Shown here piece by piece: positions 1-10,555 of a stretch of 64,000 nucleotides of DNA. The position numbers were made by a program, and so were the translations under genes. Each line of letters starts with the position of its first letter. Positions within the stretch are counted from its first letter, which is position 1. The stretch is from Euonymus europaeus. Taxonomy: Eukaryota > Streptophyta > Magnoliopsida > Celastrales > Celastraceae. The stretch covers positions 16,721,001 through 16,785,000 of the forward strand of contig OY756961.1 of the NCBI GenBank assembly GCA_963580455.1, read 5' to 3'. The notes beneath the pieces were generated by a model that was not told the DNA's origin, searched no databases, and saw only the letters and a program-made list of their open reading frames with translations.

Positions 1-456
1 ATAAGGAAGAAGAAGAGACATGGTGCTATACCATTCCACCAATCAAAGAAAGAAAAGATCAAATCTGGTCATGGAGATCAAACCACCTCCAAGAGCAACC
101 ATGACAAACAAGGCAAAGAATTGAGATGCTTTGAATGTGGCAAGAAGGGGCGCATGAAGTATGAGTGTCCAAAGAAGAAAGAAAGAAGCAAAGAGCATTT
201 TAAGAGGGCTTTTAAAGCTGCATGGAGTGACTCGGATTTCGAGAGCACATCAAGTGAAAATGAAGAGGTTGCAAGAGTGTGTCTCATGGCAAAAGGAAAC
301 TCATCCAATTTGGATGAGGAGGTAACTTCTTTAGATCATGATGATGATATATCTTGTGATGAATTGCTTACCTTGCTTGGTGAAATGAATGCTAAGAATA
401 GGGAATTGCATAAGGAAAAGAAACTTTTAAAGAATGAGATTGCTTGTTTGAGTTGA
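1..456 (+). pseudogene. gag: gag fragment with defective CCHC zinc knuckle
   Basis: Frame 1 is open from the window edge to a TGA at 454-456. It encodes a lysine-rich stretch and then a CX2CX4-x-X4C zinc knuckle at 127-168, followed by an acidic, Ser-rich tail. The knuckle would bind element RNA during packaging. Its metal-binding His position is Arg (codon CGC at 151-153), one transition away from a His codon, so the knuckle is probably inactive. The TGA at 454 interrupts a coiled-coil-like, Glu/Lys/Leu-rich region. The same frame continues past the stop to about 514, where a seven-A run precedes a frame change. The true start is upstream of the window; the first ATG inside the frame is not a real start. 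Confidence 0.85.
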
Positions 457-469
457 AAGGTAGAAATGC

Positions 470-1282
470 ATGAGAAAACTATTGATGAGCTTAATGTACA
501 ATTTGATAAAAAAATGTGATGTACTTGTTGCCATGAGTATGAATGATGTGTCTAAGTGTGATCATGAACCTATTATTGAAGACCTACAACTTAGACTTGG
601 AACATTACAAGATGAATATGATGATTTGAAATTGGATGCTTTTGTGCTTAATGAGAACCAAGAGTCCCATGTTAACTCTAGTGTTCAAGATGAGTTGAAT
701 GCATTGAAATTAAGATATGAGGAACTAGAGAAATCTTTCTCTAAGTTTAGTGTGGGTTCTTCTAGTATTGATATACTTCTTTCATGCCTTAGGCAATCTT
801 TGGATAAATCTGGTCTAGGCTATGTTGGTGATGATGTGAAATTGAAGAAATGTGATATGTATGATATGTCTTCAATCTTTGTATCCCATGGTTACATGAG
901 TTCTTTCAATGACAAGGAGGATAAGTGTTTATCTGAGAAAATGAATTTTTCTCCTCCTAACTATGATGTTTTGAATGATATGCATGCTAGCTCTTCAAAT
1001 ACACATCATATGCATGCTACTTATGTCCAACCCATGGGACATAAGTCTATCCCCATTAAGGGTGTTTCAAATCTGCCTAGGAAGAAGAAAGTGGGAAGCT
1101 TGGGTTACATGAAGCCCATGAGCTATCCTAAGACACATATGGTTCCACAAGGTTCAATGTATGCTAGAACTTCATTTCATAATTCACATGGTGCATACAT
1201 ACATGAATTGAATGCCAATGTTCATCCAAAGTTTCAATATGTATTTGGCAAGAGAGTTGTGCAAATGTGGATTCCAAAATGA
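470..1282 (+). pseudogene. gag: gag C-terminal region and gag-protease linker, frameshifted
   Basis: This frame-2 stretch carries the continuation of gag. Recognisable content starts only after the A run at 508-514; codons before that are out of frame. It is rich in Asp, Glu, Leu and Ser, with coiled-coil-like spacing in its first half and a GLGY motif near residue 117, as in the extended gag tails of Maximus/SIRE-type elements. A TGA at 1280-1282 stops it. The same frame then continues with a GPK/WVPK-type segment, which usually sits just before the protease in plant copia polyproteins, up to another TGA at 1340-1342. Protease then begins in frame 3. This is a remnant of one polyprotein rather than a separate gene. 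Confidence 0.75.
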
Positions 1283-1361
1283 ACCAAGAAAATTGATGCT
1301 AACCTCCTAGGACCCAAAAGAAATTGGGTACCTAAAGTGAGTTGAACTCTTGTAGGTTTGC

Positions 1362-3470
1362 TTGAAAATCAAATCTTCTAGAGCTTCAAAGTGGTATTTG
1401 GATAGTGGTTGTTCAAGGCACATGACCGGCAATCCAAATCTATTTTCTTCTTTCAAGAAGTCTTTTAATGGAGGACATGTCACTTTCGGGGACAACAAGA
1501 AAGGTAGGATCCTTGGTCAAGGGTCCATAGGTGATGTATCTTCTTTCTCTATTTCTGATGTGTCATTAGTTGATGGTTTATCCTTTAATCTTTGTAGCAT
1601 TTCTCAACTATGTGACTCTGGAAAAATTGTTTACTTTGATGATGCAAAATGTGAAATTAGAAATGCCATGAATGAATGCTTAGTTGTAGGAGAAAGAGAT
1701 GGTAATGTATATTCTCTTGATTTGAATGACATGAATGCTTGCAAGGTTAAATGCTTGATTTCTAATGATTGTGATGTGAACATATGGCATAGAAGATTAG
1801 GACATATAGGAATTTCTACAATTGAAAAATTAGTTAGAAAGAATCTTGTTAGAGGCATTCCATCTTTGAACTTTGATATGTATGACGTGTGTGAGCCTTG
1901 CATTAGAGGAAAGCATGCTAGGGAGTCATTTAAATCTACAAACCAGATTGCATCATCTAGAGTTTTAGAACTTTTGCATCTTGATTTGTTTGGTCCAGGT
2001 AGAGTTAAAAGTCTAGGTGGTAGATCATATGCATTTGTGATTGTTGATGACTATTCTAGACATACTTGGGTAATTTTTCTTACTCACAAACATGAAACAA
2101 TTCATGAGTTTTCAAAACTAATCAAGAGACTTCAAAATGAAAAGAACATAAACATTAGCAAAATTACAAGTGATCATGGAGGTGAATTTGATAATCATGC
2201 ATTCATGGAATTATGTGAAGAATATGGCATTAGGCATGATTTCTCTTCACCTAGGACTCCCCAACAAAATGGGGTAGTAGAGAGGAAAAATAGGACTTTA
2301 CAAGAAATTGCTAGGACTATGCTTTGTGAAAATGATTTACCTAAGTTCTTGTGGGCTGAAGCTATAAATTGTGCATGCTATGTTGTAAATAGGTTGTCTA
2401 TTAGAAAGAAAATTAACAAGACACCTTATGAGATTTGGAATGATAGAAAACCTAGAGTTGATCACCTTAGAGTGTTTGGATGCAAATGCTATGTGTTGAA
2501 CACAAAGGATGATTTAGATAAATTTGATGCAAAATCTTCTTCCTGTGTGTTTGTTGGTTATTCTTTGACTTCTAAAGCATATAGAGTTTACAATCCAAAA
2601 TCGAGAAAAATTGAAGAATCCATACATGTTAAATTTATTGAAACACTTGCATTTGACCCTTTGCTTGAGCATGATGATAATGAGATAGGATTGGAGAAGT
2701 TGAACCTGAATGATGATGAAGATGATAACTCTTCAACTCCTAAAATTGATGACCAAAGAAAGGAAGATAAGGAACATATGGAAAATACAAATGAAGGTAC
2801 ACCTAAGGAAATAGATGAAATTCCAGCTCCTCCCATAAGCATTGAAGAACCAAGTGGTGAACCCATGACTTCCAATGAGAATGTGACAGCGCCTACATCA
2901 TGGTTAAAAGTAAGAGACAAGCACAAGCATCCCAAAGATCTCATAATAGGTGATTTGCACCAAGGGGTAAGAACTCGTAGATCACACTTATCTTCCAGTG
3001 ATGGCATGCATGCTAATGTGATAAGTGACTTGAATGATGATGTTACTGCTAGTTTGATGAATGATGCTTTGATTGTTGATGTGAATATTCTTGATGATGT
3101 ATATGCCTTCATTTCTCAAATTCAACCTAAAAATGTTAATGATGCTATGCTTGATGATAATTGGATTGTTGCTATGCAAGATGAATTAAATCAATTCACT
3201 AGGAATGAAGTTTGGCATCTAGTTCCAAGACCTAAGGACCAAACTATAATTGGAACTAAATGGGTGTTTAAGAACAAAATGAATGAAGATGGTGAAGTTG
3301 TTAGAAACAAGGCTAGGTTGGTTGCACAAGGTTATAACCAAGAAGAAGGAATTGATTATGAAGAGACCTTTGCACCCGTAGCTAGGTTAGAAGCTATTAG
3401 GTTGCTTATGGCATTTGCATGTTTGAAGGGTTTTAAACTTTATCAAATGGATGTCAAAAGTGCTTTTTGA
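1362..3470 (+). pseudogene. pol: copia pol: protease, integrase and N-terminal reverse transcriptase
   Basis: A 702-residue frame. The aspartic protease active site DSG is at residues 14-16, near the start. The pre-integrase zinc-binding HHCC domain uses H143, H148, C177 and C180. The integrase core has D208, D271 and E307, an exact DX35E spacing. A conserved integrase C-terminal block ([10 protein letters not shown], residues 371-380) follows. After an acidic linker of about 160 residues, RT begins near residue 617 with the TKWVFKNK and ARLVAQGY blocks. The frame stops in the RT VKSAF block because a T run at 3464-3468 appears one base short, giving TGA at 3468-3470. RT continues in frame 2. 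A TAG at 1353-1355 lies just upstream in the same frame, so the listed start is not a biological start. The catalytic residues of protease and integrase are intact. Confidence 0.93.
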
Positions 3471-4018
3471 ATGGTTTTATTAATGAAAATGTGCATGTAA
3501 AGCAACCACCTGGATTTGAAGATCCTAAATTTCCAAACCATGTTTATAAATTGACAAAAGCTTTATATGGTTTGAAACAAGCACCTAGGGCATGGTATGA
3601 TAGACTTTCATCATTCTTGATTCAAAATGATTTTAAAAGAGCAAGAATTGATAGCACACTATTTTTAAAAGAAAAGAATCATGATATGCTTATTGTACAA
3701 ATATATGTTGATGACATTATTTTTGGTGCTACAAATGATGCTATGTGTAAAGAATTTGAATCTTGCATGCAAAGTGAATTTGAAATGTCCATGATGGGAG
3801 AACTTACTTTCTTTTTAGGGTTGCAAGTTAAACAATCTAGGGAAGGCATACATATTTGTCAAACCAAATATATACATGATATGTTTAAAAAGTTTGGTTT
3901 TGAAAATCTGAACCCTTCTCCTACTCCTATGTGTGTATCTACTAAGCTTGATAAAGATGAAAATGGACAACCTTATGATTATAAAATGTATAGATCCATG
4001 ATTGGTTCTCTATTATAA
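3467..4018 (+). pseudogene. pol: copia reverse transcriptase, catalytic part
   Basis: This continues RT in frame 2 after the single-base frameshift at 3464-3468. It contains QPPGFEDP (residues 13-20), [13 protein letters not shown] (34-46) and the catalytic YVDD box (80-83, bases 3704-3715), all typical of copia RT (RVT_2 family). The downstream FFLGLQV block and the RSMIGSLL block lead into the RNase H connection. A TAA at 4016-4018 interrupts where copia elements usually have a Tyr codon, one base from TAA. The same frame continues directly into RNase H. All key RT residues are present, so loss of function comes from the frame breaks. Confidence 0.93.
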
Positions 4019-4648
4019 TTGACTTCTAGTAGACCGGATATTATGTTTAGTGTGTGCATGTGTGCTAGATTTCAAAGTCAACCTATGCATTCTCATTTCC
4101 TTGCTGTTAAGAGAATATTTAGATATCTTAGGCATACATCTACTCTTGGCATATGGTATGACAAAAATTCATTGTTTGATTTGCTTGCATATAGTGATGC
4201 AGACTATGCTGGATGTAGGATAGATAGGAAGAGTACTTCGGGTACTTGTCAATTTCTAGGAAGTATGCTCATCTCTTGGTTTTCCAAGAAACAAGCTAGT
4301 GTTGCCCTATCTACCACAGAAGCAGAATATATGGCTATTGGAAGTTGTTGTGCTCAACTCTTATGGATTAGACAACAATTGTATGATTTTCGAATAAAAT
4401 TGAACAATATCCCCATATATTGTGATAATACTAGTGCCATTAGTCTCTCTAAGAATCCGGTGCATCATTCTAAGGCTAAACATATTGATATTAGGCATCA
4501 TTTCATTAGAGATCATGTGACACATGGAAGAATTAAAATAGAGTATGTGGATACAATGAACCAATTAGCTGATATACTCACAAAACCTCTCAATCAAGAT
4601 AGATTTGAATTTCTAAGGGGTAATCTTGGCATGAAAATCAGTACCTGA
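4019..4648 (+). pseudogene. pol: copia RT connection and RNase H, C-terminal pol
   Basis: In the same frame as the RT piece before it, separated only by the TAA at 4016-4018. It starts with the SRPDI connection block, then RNase H: the SDAD motif with D60, an STTEAEY block with E101 and E103, and D136 in YCDN. The end shows the KHIDIRHHFIRD and LADILTKPL blocks that close copia pol, and a TGA at 4646-4648 is the likely natural stop. RNase H degrades the RNA template during reverse transcription. This segment has no further internal breaks. Confidence 0.92.
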
Positions 4649-4992
4649 TATGTGATTCATTGTTTGAATGCATGAATATGCTTGATCATGCTTGACTTCA
4701 TTGATTCTATATTTCCAATTTCGATTCATATTGTTCTTTTGATGCATTTACAAAATAAAGTGGGAGAAGTTTAAATGCATGCAAATTTTTAATAAATTTT
4801 GATGATAAATTTTGATAACTTTGATATCTCTTTTGTCTTGAATTGCACTTCTCTTGTATTGAATGATTATGCATATGTTTAGGGGGAGTTTGGTTGAGTG
4901 AAACATGATTTAAGGGGGAGTTTCTTCAAAAAGACTAAACGAAATAGTTCAAAGTTGCATGTATTATTTTGTAATCATCAAAAGGGGGAGAT
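4649..4992 (+). other. copia 3' untranslated region with repeated polypurine-like tracts
   Basis: Non-coding DNA between the pol stop and the LTR. It holds three G5-containing purine tracts, at 4881-4888, 4912-4920 and 4980-4991. The last sits one base before the LTR and is the probable polypurine tract that primes plus-strand synthesis. A weaker GTGGGAGAAG tract lies near 4761. No env-like frame is visible. Confidence 0.7.
4980..4991 (+). promoter_or_regulatory. polypurine tract (plus-strand primer)
   Basis: AAAAGGGGGAGA directly precedes the LTR start TGTTG at 4993, the expected position for the plus-strand primer of an LTR retrotransposon. Confidence 0.8.
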
Positions 4993-6945
4993 TGTTGAAT
5001 ATTGATTTGAGTGATTACAAATGCATGATTATTGAACTTTGATCTATTATTTGTGAATGAGAAACAATGATGCATATGCCTACCCGAATTGCTTGTGAAT
5101 TGAAGACCTATATTTTAATAGTTCAATTATGCTATATTGATATATGATTATTGAACTATAATGGACTAACATTGCAAGAAGCCCTAACAAGGCTTACATA
5201 CCATGTCTTGAGTTTATTTGTGTGTAGGATGACCAAATTGACCAAGAATCAAATCATACAAAGTGCTGGTCTTGATTAAAGCTTAATGAAGTATTATACA
5301 TGATCAAACATGGTTAAGAAAGCAATTTTCCTGGTCAACCATTTCAGAACTGGTCAAACTTAATTTGGAGCTAGAGTTGGAGCCAACTTAAAGAAGAGGG
5401 AGAGTTTGAGTTTCAAATGAAGACATAATTACATGTCATTGTCTCAAGGAGACAAGGATCACTTTCAAGTTTGCTTTTCCAGCAAAGAGAAGTCTCATCT
5501 AATGGTCCAAAATTGTTCCACCAAAAATATCCTCACCAATCCAAAAGTCCAAGATTCAACCTTGACTATTATCTCTCCTACTTTACATCCAATGGCCAAA
5601 GTTGAATTTCCTTTTTGATCCTATGGCCTTGATTTGCTCCAACTATGAGTCAAATCTTTTGAAGATAATTTTTGTTTCTTTCAAGATGTCTAACGTCTAA
5701 TCCATCTAAAGGACATGACTTCATATTCCAAGATCCAATGGTCTATAATGCTAGAGACATCATCTCTCCATTTGAAAAAGAAAACCCTAGCTCATTTTCA
5801 AACTACTTGGCCGATTATCATCTCCATTCTTTCTAAAAAAGTGTTCTTTAATTCCTACAGGCCGAATTCATTCATTCTTGATTTGATTATTGATCATTGA
5901 AAGCTGATTCTACACAAACTAGCCAAGTCCAAGCTTCATTGTTTCTCTTGAGCCATTCTTGATCATTTTTCCACATTTTCTCAAGAGCTATTTCTTGATT
6001 ACACAATCTGATTTCCAGCACATAAAAGGCTTCATTCTTCATCTGTATTTCATTACTCAAGCCTTACCGTGCTGAATCTTCTTAGTTGCTACACTCTTCA
6101 AAGAATACCAAGTCCCTAGCAACCAAAAATCTCAAATCTGATTTTGAGCTTCTCATTTCATATCCAACTTTTCTAGAGCATTTTCTTGAGCTTATACATT
6201 TACAAACCCAGCTACCAAAGAGATAGTCGTCAAGCTCAAAATTTCATCTCATACCAGGTTGCTTAAGAGCCAAATCTGAGTTTTGTTTTCTTGTGATTTA
6301 GGTTTTGTGGTGAGCCAAAACCACTTGTATGGTAGACTGAGTTTTCGGTGAGCTTAAACCGAGTTGTATTTGGACTTGAGTTTATCGTGAGCTTAAACCA
6401 CAGTTGGTTGTGAAAGTTTGGGGTTAACTTGGTTGAAACCCTAAGTTGGTGGCGACCTTGTAAAACCATCTAGTGGAGTGGTTGAAAATCCCAAGTGCAA
6501 CTTGGGTAGTGGATGTAGGCTTGGGTTAAGCCGAACCACTCTAAATCTCTTGTCCCTTTTAATTTCCAGCAACTTCATTTAGCATATCATTTGCATATCA
6601 TCCATCATTGAAATTGCCATATAGGTTGCTAGAATTAATCTTGAGTTAAATATGATTTGGCTGCATATTACTATCTCATTTGGTGTGGCATTTGATGCAT
6701 TTGTTAAATCTGAATTACTGCCTATTATAGTGTTATTTGGTTTGTCATTTGTTATACTTGTTAAATCTGGTTTGATAATCTTGTATGCTTATTGATTGAT
6801 TTAATTGGTTTATTTGAGATTAAACTTGTCTACATTTGCTTCCGCTAGGGTGAAATCAAAGAATTCAAAAAAAGTGATAACTTAGTTTAATTTTTGATTA
6901 AGTACACAATTCACCCCCCCTCTTGTGGTGCCATCCGATCCAACA
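4993..6945 (+). repeat. 3' LTR of the copia element (1953 bp)
   Basis: It begins TGTTG right after the polypurine tract and ends CAACA at 6945, a perfect 5-bp terminal inverted repeat. The end is followed at once by satellite DNA. The last third holds a segment near 6475-6550 (GGTTGAAAATCCC, then GCCGAACCACT) and a C7 run near 6914-6920, both resembling plant copia LTR R-U5 regions from memory. Short open frames inside are not coding. A possible TATA-like ATAAAAGG lies near 6022-6029, but this is weak. If the insertion made a 5-bp duplication, the right copy is CTTTT at 6946-6950; the left copy is outside the window. Confidence 0.88.
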
Positions 6946-8098
6946 CTTTTAACCCTATTGTCCAATTAGGAAGGAAAGTTGGTCTTTTTGTCAACGAAAC
7001 GATCTGCGAAGCCTATTCTCCTAAAATTTAACATAAAATACAATAAAAATAGTACCACGAACAACCTGGATGATTCGGAATTACCCAACTCTCTTCTTGG
7101 AGGAGCTTTTAACGATTTGGCCTACTTCGGATGGAAAGTTGGTCTTTTCGCAACAAAACAGTCTGCGAAACTAATACTCGTAACATTTGACATAAAATAC
7201 CAATGAATAGTATAGAACGACAAGCTTTGTTTGTTCGGAATTGTTCAAGTCTCTCGAAAGAGGAGCTTTTAACCCGAAGGTCCAATTAAGAAGGAAAGTT
7301 GGCCTTTTTGTCAACGAAACGATGTACGAAGACTATTCTCCTAAAATTTCGTATAAAAATACAATAAAAATTGTACAGCGAACAACTGGATGTTTCGGAA
7401 TTACCCAACTCTCTTCCTAGAGGAGCCTTTAACTAGTTGGCCTACTTCGGAAGGAAAGTTGGTCTTTTCGCACCAAACAATCTACGAAACTAATACTCGA
7501 CACATTTGACATAAAATACCAATGAAAAGTATAGAACGACAAGCTTTGTTGGTTCGGAATTGCTCAAGTCATCCGAAAGACGACCTTTAGCCCCATGGTC
7601 CAATTAAGAAGGAATGTTGGTCTTTTCTCGACGAAACAATCTACGAAGCCCATACTCCTAAAATTTGACACAAAATGACAATAAAAAATATAAACCGAAC
7701 AACCTAGATAGTTTGTAATTTCCCAACTATCATCTGAGAGGAGCTTTTAACGATTTGGCCTATTTCGGAACGAAAGTTGGTCCTTTGGCACCAAAAAAAT
7801 TTACGAAACCAATACTCGTAACATTTGACATAGTATACCAATAAAAAGTATAGAATGACATGCTTTGTTGGTTAAGAATTGCTCAAGTCTCTGGAAAGAG
7901 AAGCCTTTAAGAAGGAAAGTTGGCCTTTTTGTCAACGAAACGATCTGCGAAGCCTATTCTCCTAAAATTTAACATAAAAATATAATAAAATTGTACAGCG
8001 AACAACCTGGATGTTTCGGAATTACCCAACTCTCTTCCTAGATGAGCTTTTAACTAGTTGGCCTACTTCGGCAAAACCAATACTCGTAACATTTGACA
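6946..8098 (-). repeat. satellite array segment in inverted orientation
   Basis: About seven monomers of the same 160-bp satellite as the main array, but reverse-complemented. The block starts with the complement of the ATAGGGTTAAAAG segment of an A1 monomer. Monomers alternate A and B types as in the main array. One monomer near 8073 has lost about 36 bases (GCCTACTTCGG joined directly to CAAAACC). The left side is cut by the copia LTR. Confidence 0.93.
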
Positions 8099-8116
8099 AC
8101 GAAATGATGGTTTTTC
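8098..8116. other. satellite orientation-switch junction
   Basis: Inverted satellite ends within ATTTGAC and direct satellite is recognisable from CGTTTTAAGCTCCTC at about 8116. The bases between resemble a scrambled piece of the AACGAAAC segment. The junction is short and contains no other element. Confidence 0.8.
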
Positions 8117-8246
8117 GTTTTAAGCTCCTCTAAGAGGAGAGTTGCGTAATTCTGAATCATCCGGGTTGTTCGCTGTACAATTTTTATTGTATTTTTATGT
8201 CAAATTTTAGGAGAATAGGCTTCGCAGATCGTTTCATTGACAAAAA

Positions 8247-8405
8247 GACCAAATTTCCTTCTTAATTGGACAATAGGGTTAAAAGCCCCTCTTTGGAGAG
8301 AATTGAGCAATTCTCAACCAACAAAGCTTGTCGTTCTACACTTTTTATTCATATATTATGTCAAATGTTACGAGTATTGGTTTCGCAGATTATTTTGGTA
8401 CGAAA
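8247..8405 (+). repeat. satellite monomer A1 (reference unit, 159 bp)
   Basis: Defined from the conserved GACCAACTTTC-type start. Diagnostic features are GGACAATAGGG, the inverted repeat CTCT-n4-AGAG with variants, and AAGCTTGTCG. In this copy the dyad is altered (CTCTTTGGAGAG). Confidence 0.85.
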
Positions 8406-8566
8406 GTACAAACTTTCGTTCCGAAATAGGCCGAATCGTCAAAAGCTCCTCTAAGAAGAGAGTTGGGAAATTACAAACCACGGAGGTTGTTCGGTGTATA
8501 TTTTGTATTGTCATTTTATATCAAATTTTAGGAGTATGGGCTTCGTAGATTGTTTCGTTGAGAAAA
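8406..8566 (+). repeat. satellite monomer B1 (reference unit, 161 bp)
   Basis: Diagnostic features are TTCGTTCCGAAATAGGCC, CTCCTCTAAGAAGAGAG and a GGAAATTACAAACC block followed by TTGTTCGGTGTATA. Confidence 0.85.
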
Positions 8567-8725
8567 GACCAACTTTCCTTCTTAATTGGAGCATGGGGTT
8601 AAGGGTCGTCTTTCGGATGACTTGAGCAACTCCGAACCAACAAAGCTTGTCGTTCTATACTTTTTATTGGTATTTTATGTCAAATGTTATGAGTATTAGT
8701 TTCGTATCTTGTTTTGGTGCGAAAT
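8567..8725 (+). repeat. satellite monomer A2 (reference unit, 159 bp)
   Basis: Diagnostic features are a CATGGGGTTAA block in place of the A1 CAATAGGG, the dyad GTCGTC-TTTCG-GATGAC and AAGCTTGTCG. Confidence 0.85.
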
Positions 8726-8885
8726 GACCAATTTTCCTTCCGAAGTAGGCCAACTATTTAAAAGCTCCTCCTGGAAGAGAGTGGGTAATTCCGAATCATC
8801 CAGGTTATTCGCCGTACAATTTTTATTGTATTTTTATGTTAAATTTTAGGAGTATAGGCTTCGTAGATCGTTTCGTTGACAAAAA
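8726..8885 (+). repeat. satellite monomer B2 (reference unit, 160 bp)
   Basis: Diagnostic features are TTCCGAAGTAGGCC, GGTAATTCCGAATCATCC and GTACAATTTTTATTG followed by AGGAGAATAGGCTTCG. The next A1 monomer starts at 8886, closing a 639-bp unit. Confidence 0.85.
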
Positions 8886-10550
8886 GACCAACTTTCCTTC
8901 TTAATTGGACAATAGGGTTAAAAGCACCTCTTTCGAGAGACTCGAGCAATTCTTAGCCAACAAAGCTTGTCGTTCTACACTTTTTATTGGTTATTATGTC
9001 AAATGTTATGAGTATTGGTATGGGAGATTATTTTGGTACCAAAGGACCAACTTTCGTTCTGAAATAGGCCAAATCGTTAAAAGCTCCTCTAAGAAGAGAG
9101 TTGGGAAATTACAAACCATCTAGGTTGTTCGGTGTATATTTTTTATTGTCATTTTGTGTCAAATTTTTGGAGTATGGGCTTCGTAGATTGTTTTGTTGAG
9201 AAGAGACCAACCTTTCTTCTTGATTGGACCATGGGGTTAAAGGTCGTCTTTCGGATGACTTGAGCAATTCCGAACCAACAAAGCTTTTCGTTCTATACTT
9301 TTTGTTGGTATTTTATGTCAAATGTTACGAGTATAAGTTTCGAAGATTGTTTGGGTGCGGAAAGACCAACATTCATTTCGAGGTAGGCAAACTAGTAAAA
9401 AACTCCTCTAGGAAGAGAGTTGGGTAATTCCGAATTATACAGGTTGTTCGTTGTATAATTTTTATTGTATTTTTATGTCAGATTTTAGGAGAATAGGCTT
9501 CGCAGATTGTTTCGTTGACAAAAAGACTAACTTTTCTTCTTAATTGGACAATAGGGTTAAAAGCACCTCTTTCGAGAGACTTGAGCAATTCTTAACCAAC
9601 AAAGCTTGTCGGTCTACACTTTTTATTGGTATATTATGTCAAATGTTACGAGTATTGGTTTTGCATATTATTTTGGTACGAAAGAACAAACTTTAGTTCC
9701 GAAATAGGCCAAATCGTCAAAAGCTCCTCTAAGAAGAGAGTTGGGAAATTACAAACAATCTAGATTGTTCGGTGTACATTTTTTATTGTCATTTTGTGTC
9801 AAATTTTTGGAGTATGGGCTTCGTATATTGTTTCGTTGAGAAAAGACCAACTTTCCTTATTAATTGGACCATGGGGTTAAAGGTCGTCTTTCGGATGAAT
9901 TGAGCAACTCTAAACCAACAAAGCTGGTCGTTCTATACTTTTCATTGGTATTTTATGTCGAATTTGACGAGTATTAGATACGTAGATTGTTTTGGTACGA
10001 AAAGACCAACTTTTCTTCCGAAGTAGGCCAACTAGTTAAAAGCTCCTATAAGAAGAGTTGCGTAATTCTGAATCATCCAGGTTATTCGCTGTACAATTTT
10101 TATTGTATTTTTATGTTAAGTTTTAGGAGAATAGGCTTCGCAGATCGTTTCGTTGACAAAAAGACCAACTTTCCTTCTCAATTGTACAGTAGGGTTAAAA
10201 GTACCTCTTTCAAGAGACTTGAGCAATTCTTAACCAACAAAGCTTGTCGTTCTACAATTTTTATTGTTATATTATGTCAAATATTATGAGTATTGGTTTT
10301 GGAGATTATTTGGTACCAAAGGACCAACTTTCGTTTCGAAATAGGCCAAATCGTTAAAAGCTCCTCTAAAAAGAGAGTTGGGAAATGACAAACCATATAG
10401 GTTGTTCGTTGTAGAATTTTTATTGTATTTTTATGTCAAATTTTAGGAGAATAGGCTTCGCAGATTGTTTCGTTGACAAAAGGACCAACTGTCCTTCTTA
10501 ATTGAACAATAGGGTTAAAAGCACATCTTTCGAGAGACTTCACCAATTCT

Positions 10551-10555
10551 TAACC
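10551..10555. repeat. target site duplication TAACC, left copy
   Basis: TAACC lies immediately before the TGTGA start of the solo LTR and matches 12589-12593. It is part of the satellite segment TTCTTAACC. Confidence 0.9.

Larger units (their letters stand above)
1..6945 (+). mobile_element. Ty1/copia LTR retrotransposon, 5' end cut by window, degenerate (Maximus/SIRE-like)
   Basis: The gene order gag zinc knuckle, protease, integrase, reverse transcriptase, RNase H is that of Ty1/copia, in which integrase precedes RT. A polypurine tract and a complete 3' LTR ending at 6945 follow. The long gag tail after the zinc knuckle, the long LTR and a C-rich stretch just before the LTR end recall the plant Maximus/SIRE lineage; that lineage call is from memory of family features. 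No env-like frame exists between pol and the polypurine tract, where only about 340 bp remain. Reading frames are broken at several places, so the copy cannot be autonomous. The right flank (6946 on) is inverted satellite, so the element inserted into, or at the edge of, the array. The 5' LTR and primer binding site lie outside the window. Confidence 0.95.
8117..10555 (+). repeat. satellite array, regular tetrameric higher-order repeat
   Basis: Direct-orientation satellite in the regular order A1-B1-A2-B2. The A1 marker GGACAATAGGG occurs at 8268, 8907 and 9546, with a variant at 10184, so the period is 638-639 bp. A monomers carry the HindIII-type hexamer AAGCTT. B2 monomers carry a TTTTTATTGTATTTTTATG stretch and B1 monomers GGAAATTACAAACC. 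The block ends at the target site of the solo LTR. Confidence 0.95.

Noticed and set aside
2588..3112. A 174-codon minus-strand frame.
   Set aside because: It is antisense to the integrase-RT linker of pol, a shadow of biased codon composition.
4649..4992. A possible env-like gene of SIRE-type elements after pol.
   Set aside because: Only about 340 bp is present and no frame of useful length exists.
5433..6469. Short frames in the copia 3' LTR (5433-5618, 5715-5900, 6263-6469).
   Set aside because: They lie inside a non-coding LTR, are short, and have no domain.
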